Source: Acidobacteriota bacterium
Lineage (GTDB): Bacteria; Acidobacteriota; Holophagae; Thermotomaculales; Thermotomaculaceae
DNA: 7,279 bases
Reading direction: 5' to 3'
Assembly: GCA_027038695.1 (NCBI GenBank)
Contig: JALWHA010000307.1
Span: 1-7,279, forward strand
Shown here: one piece after another, positions 5,835 to 7,279 of the stretch
Position numbering within the stretch: the stretch's first letter is position 1
Layout of the letters: each line of letters begins with the position of its first letter
Program-made: the position numbers and the translations under genes
Notes under the pieces: generated by a model
What the model saw: the letters and a program-made list of their open reading frames with translations, nothing else
What the model was told of the DNA's origin: nothing
The model's database searches: none

Positions 5835-6788
5835 ATGGATAAATTTGATATAGATTCCCAGGTCGTTCCTCAATTTTATTCCCAAAATAATGAAATTATA
5901 AAATTTATAGAAAATCTTTATAATGTGAAAATTTCTGCCAGGGGGCAGACGATTAAAATTTTAAATGGTGAAGAGTATTCGGAGGTTATTGATTTATTAA
6001 AAATGATTGAATCTTATATCCTTAAAAAAGGAAAGGTTACTAATGACGAAATTATTTCTTTAATTAAGATTAAAAAAGAAGCGTCAGATATAACTCTTAA
6101 CGAGGTTCTTGAGGTAAGCTCAATTGTCCCTTACTCAAGAAAACCTATTTATCCTAAAAGTTTAAATCAAAAACTTTATGTTCACCATATACAGCACAAT
6201 CATGTTGTTTTTTCCATAGGACCGGCAGGGACAGGGAAAACTTATCTTGCTATGGCTGTTGCGATTAAATACCTTGTGAAAAAATCTATTAATAAGATTA
6301 TATTAACAAGGCCTGCCGTAGAAGCGGGGGAAAATTTAGGTTTTCTTCCGGGGGATTTGCAGGCTAAAATTGACCCTTATTTGAGGCCTTTATACGACGC
6401 ATTATTTGATATATTGCCAGGTGACCTTGCCGATAGGTTTTTAGAAAGGGGACAGATTGAGGTTGCCCCTCTTGCTTATATGAGAGGTAGAACCTTAAAC
6501 GATGCTTTTTTAATTTTAGATGAGGCTCAAAACTCCACATCAGAGCAGATGAAGATGTTTTTAACAAGAATAGGCTTTAATTCAAAAGCGGTTATTACCG
6601 GAGACATAACTCAAATAGACTTGCCGTCAAGAAAGCGTTCAGGCCTTGTTGAGGCACAAAGGGTTTTAAAGGGTATTAAAGGGATTAAATTTGTGTTTTT
6701 TAATGAAAAAGATGTTGTAAGACATGCTATTGTTCAAAAAATAATTAAGGCTTATCAAATTTATGAAGAAGAACAGGAAAAAAAATAA
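5835..6788 (+). CDS. phoH: PhoH family ATPase (PhoH/YbeZ)
   Basis: This is a cytoplasmic P-loop ATPase of the PhoH/YbeZ family, linked in other bacteria to RNA metabolism and ribosome maturation together with YbeY. At 317 residues from the ATG it has normal length. An N-terminal KH-like region (about 26-60) precedes the nucleotide-binding domain. Walker A is GPAGTGKT (129-136), the family motif TRPAVEAGE-NLGFLPGDLQ begins at T158, Walker B is LILDEAQN (D229, E230), and GDITQIDLP spans 256-264 as sensor-like motif. An in-frame TTG at 5811 would add 8 residues, but it lies in the loop of the terminator hairpin and its apparent GGAGG is the stem and only 3 bases away. I prefer ATG 5835, although it has no recognisable ribosome binding site. 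The gene overlaps the next one by 26 bases. Confidence 0.95.
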   Translation: MDKFDIDSQVVPQFYSQNNEIIKFIENLYNVKISARGQTIKILNGEEYSEVIDLLKMIESYILKKGKVTNDEIISLIKIKKEASDITLNEVLEVSSIVPYSRKPIYPKSLNQKLYVHHIQHNHVVFSIGPAGTGKTYLAMAVAIKYLVKKSINKIILTRPAVEAGENLGFLPGDLQAKIDPYLRPLYDALFDILPGDLADRFLERGQIEVAPLAYMRGRTLNDAFLILDEAQNSTSEQMKMFLTRIGFNSKAVITGDITQIDLPSRKRSGLVEAQRVLKGIKGIKFVFFNEKDVVRHAIVQKIIKAYQIYEEEQEKK

Positions 6789-7279
6789 AGTACAGTTTTC
6801 TTTTAAAGGTTTTGTTAAAACTTTTCATTCGGTAGATTTTTATACTGCATTGATATTTGTGTTTGTAACATTATTGATATTGTTAAACTTTTTTTCAGTG
6901 CAAAACAACATTCAGGTTAATGTGGGGGATGTTGCGCAAAAAGATATGTATGCTTATACTGACCTTGAAGTCCCGGACCAGGCGACAACTCAAAAGAAAA
7001 AAATGGAAGCGGTGAAAAAAACACCGAATGTTTATAGATATTTTTCAGATAGAAAAGATATTGTTATTGATAAAATAGATGCTATTGATGTTTTAATAAA
7101 GGATTTTGAAAATCAAAAAAAGGGAATTAAAAAGGTTAATGATGTCGCTTTAAGTGCTATAGATGAGCAAAGGCAGTCCCTTTTGAATAAAATTTCCGCT
7201 CTGGTTCCTATCGGAGACGAATATTTGCCTTCTTTAATAAACTTTTTTAAGGTTAAAAATAATGTTGATAAACTAAAGG
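6763..7279 (+). CDS. pgpH: 7TM-HD family membrane protein, N-terminal part (PgpH/YqfF-like; runs off window)
   Basis: The reading frame is open from 6745 to the window end, with ATG 6763 the only methionine before the first membrane segment. The 172 visible residues start with a very basic stretch (K/R/N-rich, residues 2-9), then one membrane helix (about 26-46), then an extracytoplasmic domain with VNVGDVAQKDMYAYTDLEVP and KKTPNVYRYF, typical of the 7TM-HD extracellular domain family. Complete members continue with a seven-helix membrane region and a cytoplasmic HD phosphohydrolase domain. In Listeria PgpH this hydrolyses cyclic di-AMP; those parts are outside the window, so activity is inferred. 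The start lies inside phoH, 26 bases before its stop, with only AAGG at 6747-6750, 12 bases upstream, as a ribosome binding site. The order phoH-pgpH-ybeY is common, so ybeY is expected next. Confidence 0.85.
   Translation, partial: MKKNRKKNKVQFSFKGFVKTFHSVDFYTALIFVFVTLLILLNFFSVQNNIQVNVGDVAQKDMYAYTDLEVPDQATTQKKKMEAVKKTPNVYRYFSDRKDIVIDKIDAIDVLIKDFENQKKGIKKVNDVALSAIDEQRQSLLNKISALVPIGDEYLPSLINFFKVKNNVDKLK

Noticed and set aside
6364..6567. 67-codon open frame on the - strand
   Set aside because: It lies opposite the conserved Walker B region of phoH and shows no coding features of its own.

Overview
The window is AT-rich and densely coding, with every gene on the + strand and no gap longer than about 95 bases. 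Signal-peptide proteins, a probable LysM lipoprotein and Shine-Dalgarno sites of the GGAGG type indicate a bacterium, and the lipoprotein suggests a Gram-negative envelope. I cannot name the genus. No mobile element, CRISPR array, tRNA or rRNA was seen.

Region 1 (1-3388) is a tightly packed run of four genes. It holds the 3' end of a class I SAM-dependent methyltransferase, an unrecognised secreted protein, a large secreted protein joining a beta-propeller to a transglutaminase-like domain, and ruvA. Spacings are 9 bases, 2 bases and 0 bases, so the genes are probably cotranscribed and translationally coupled. The two secreted genes are likely a functional pair. ruvA is a housekeeping gene that appears here without ruvB or ruvC.

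Region 2 (3389-4809) is a proton-coupled oligopeptide transporter (POT/PTR2 family) behind an 86-base intergenic region. That region carries an extended -10 promoter candidate flanked by a perfect 7-base inverted repeat. The transporter keeps the family's ExxER motif, the TM4 lysine and the TM10 glutamate. It appears to have lost both members of the TM1-TM7 salt bridge.

Region 3 (4810-5826) is a monocistronic-looking unit: a good sigma70-type promoter, a strong ribosome binding site, a probable LysM lipoprotein with an internally duplicated helical region, and a convincing intrinsic terminator.

Region 4 (5835 to the window end) is the start of the widespread phoH-pgpH(-ybeY) block. A complete PhoH-family ATPase overlaps by 26 bases the 5' end of a 7TM-HD (PgpH/YqfF-like) gene that runs off the window. 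The terminator at 5800-5826 overlaps the only upstream alternative start of phoH, so both the true start of phoH and its mode of expression are open questions.

Most of the window is recognisable. The least described parts are the secreted propeller-transglutaminase gene with its partner, the charge-swapped POT transporter, and the duplicated-repeat lipoprotein.
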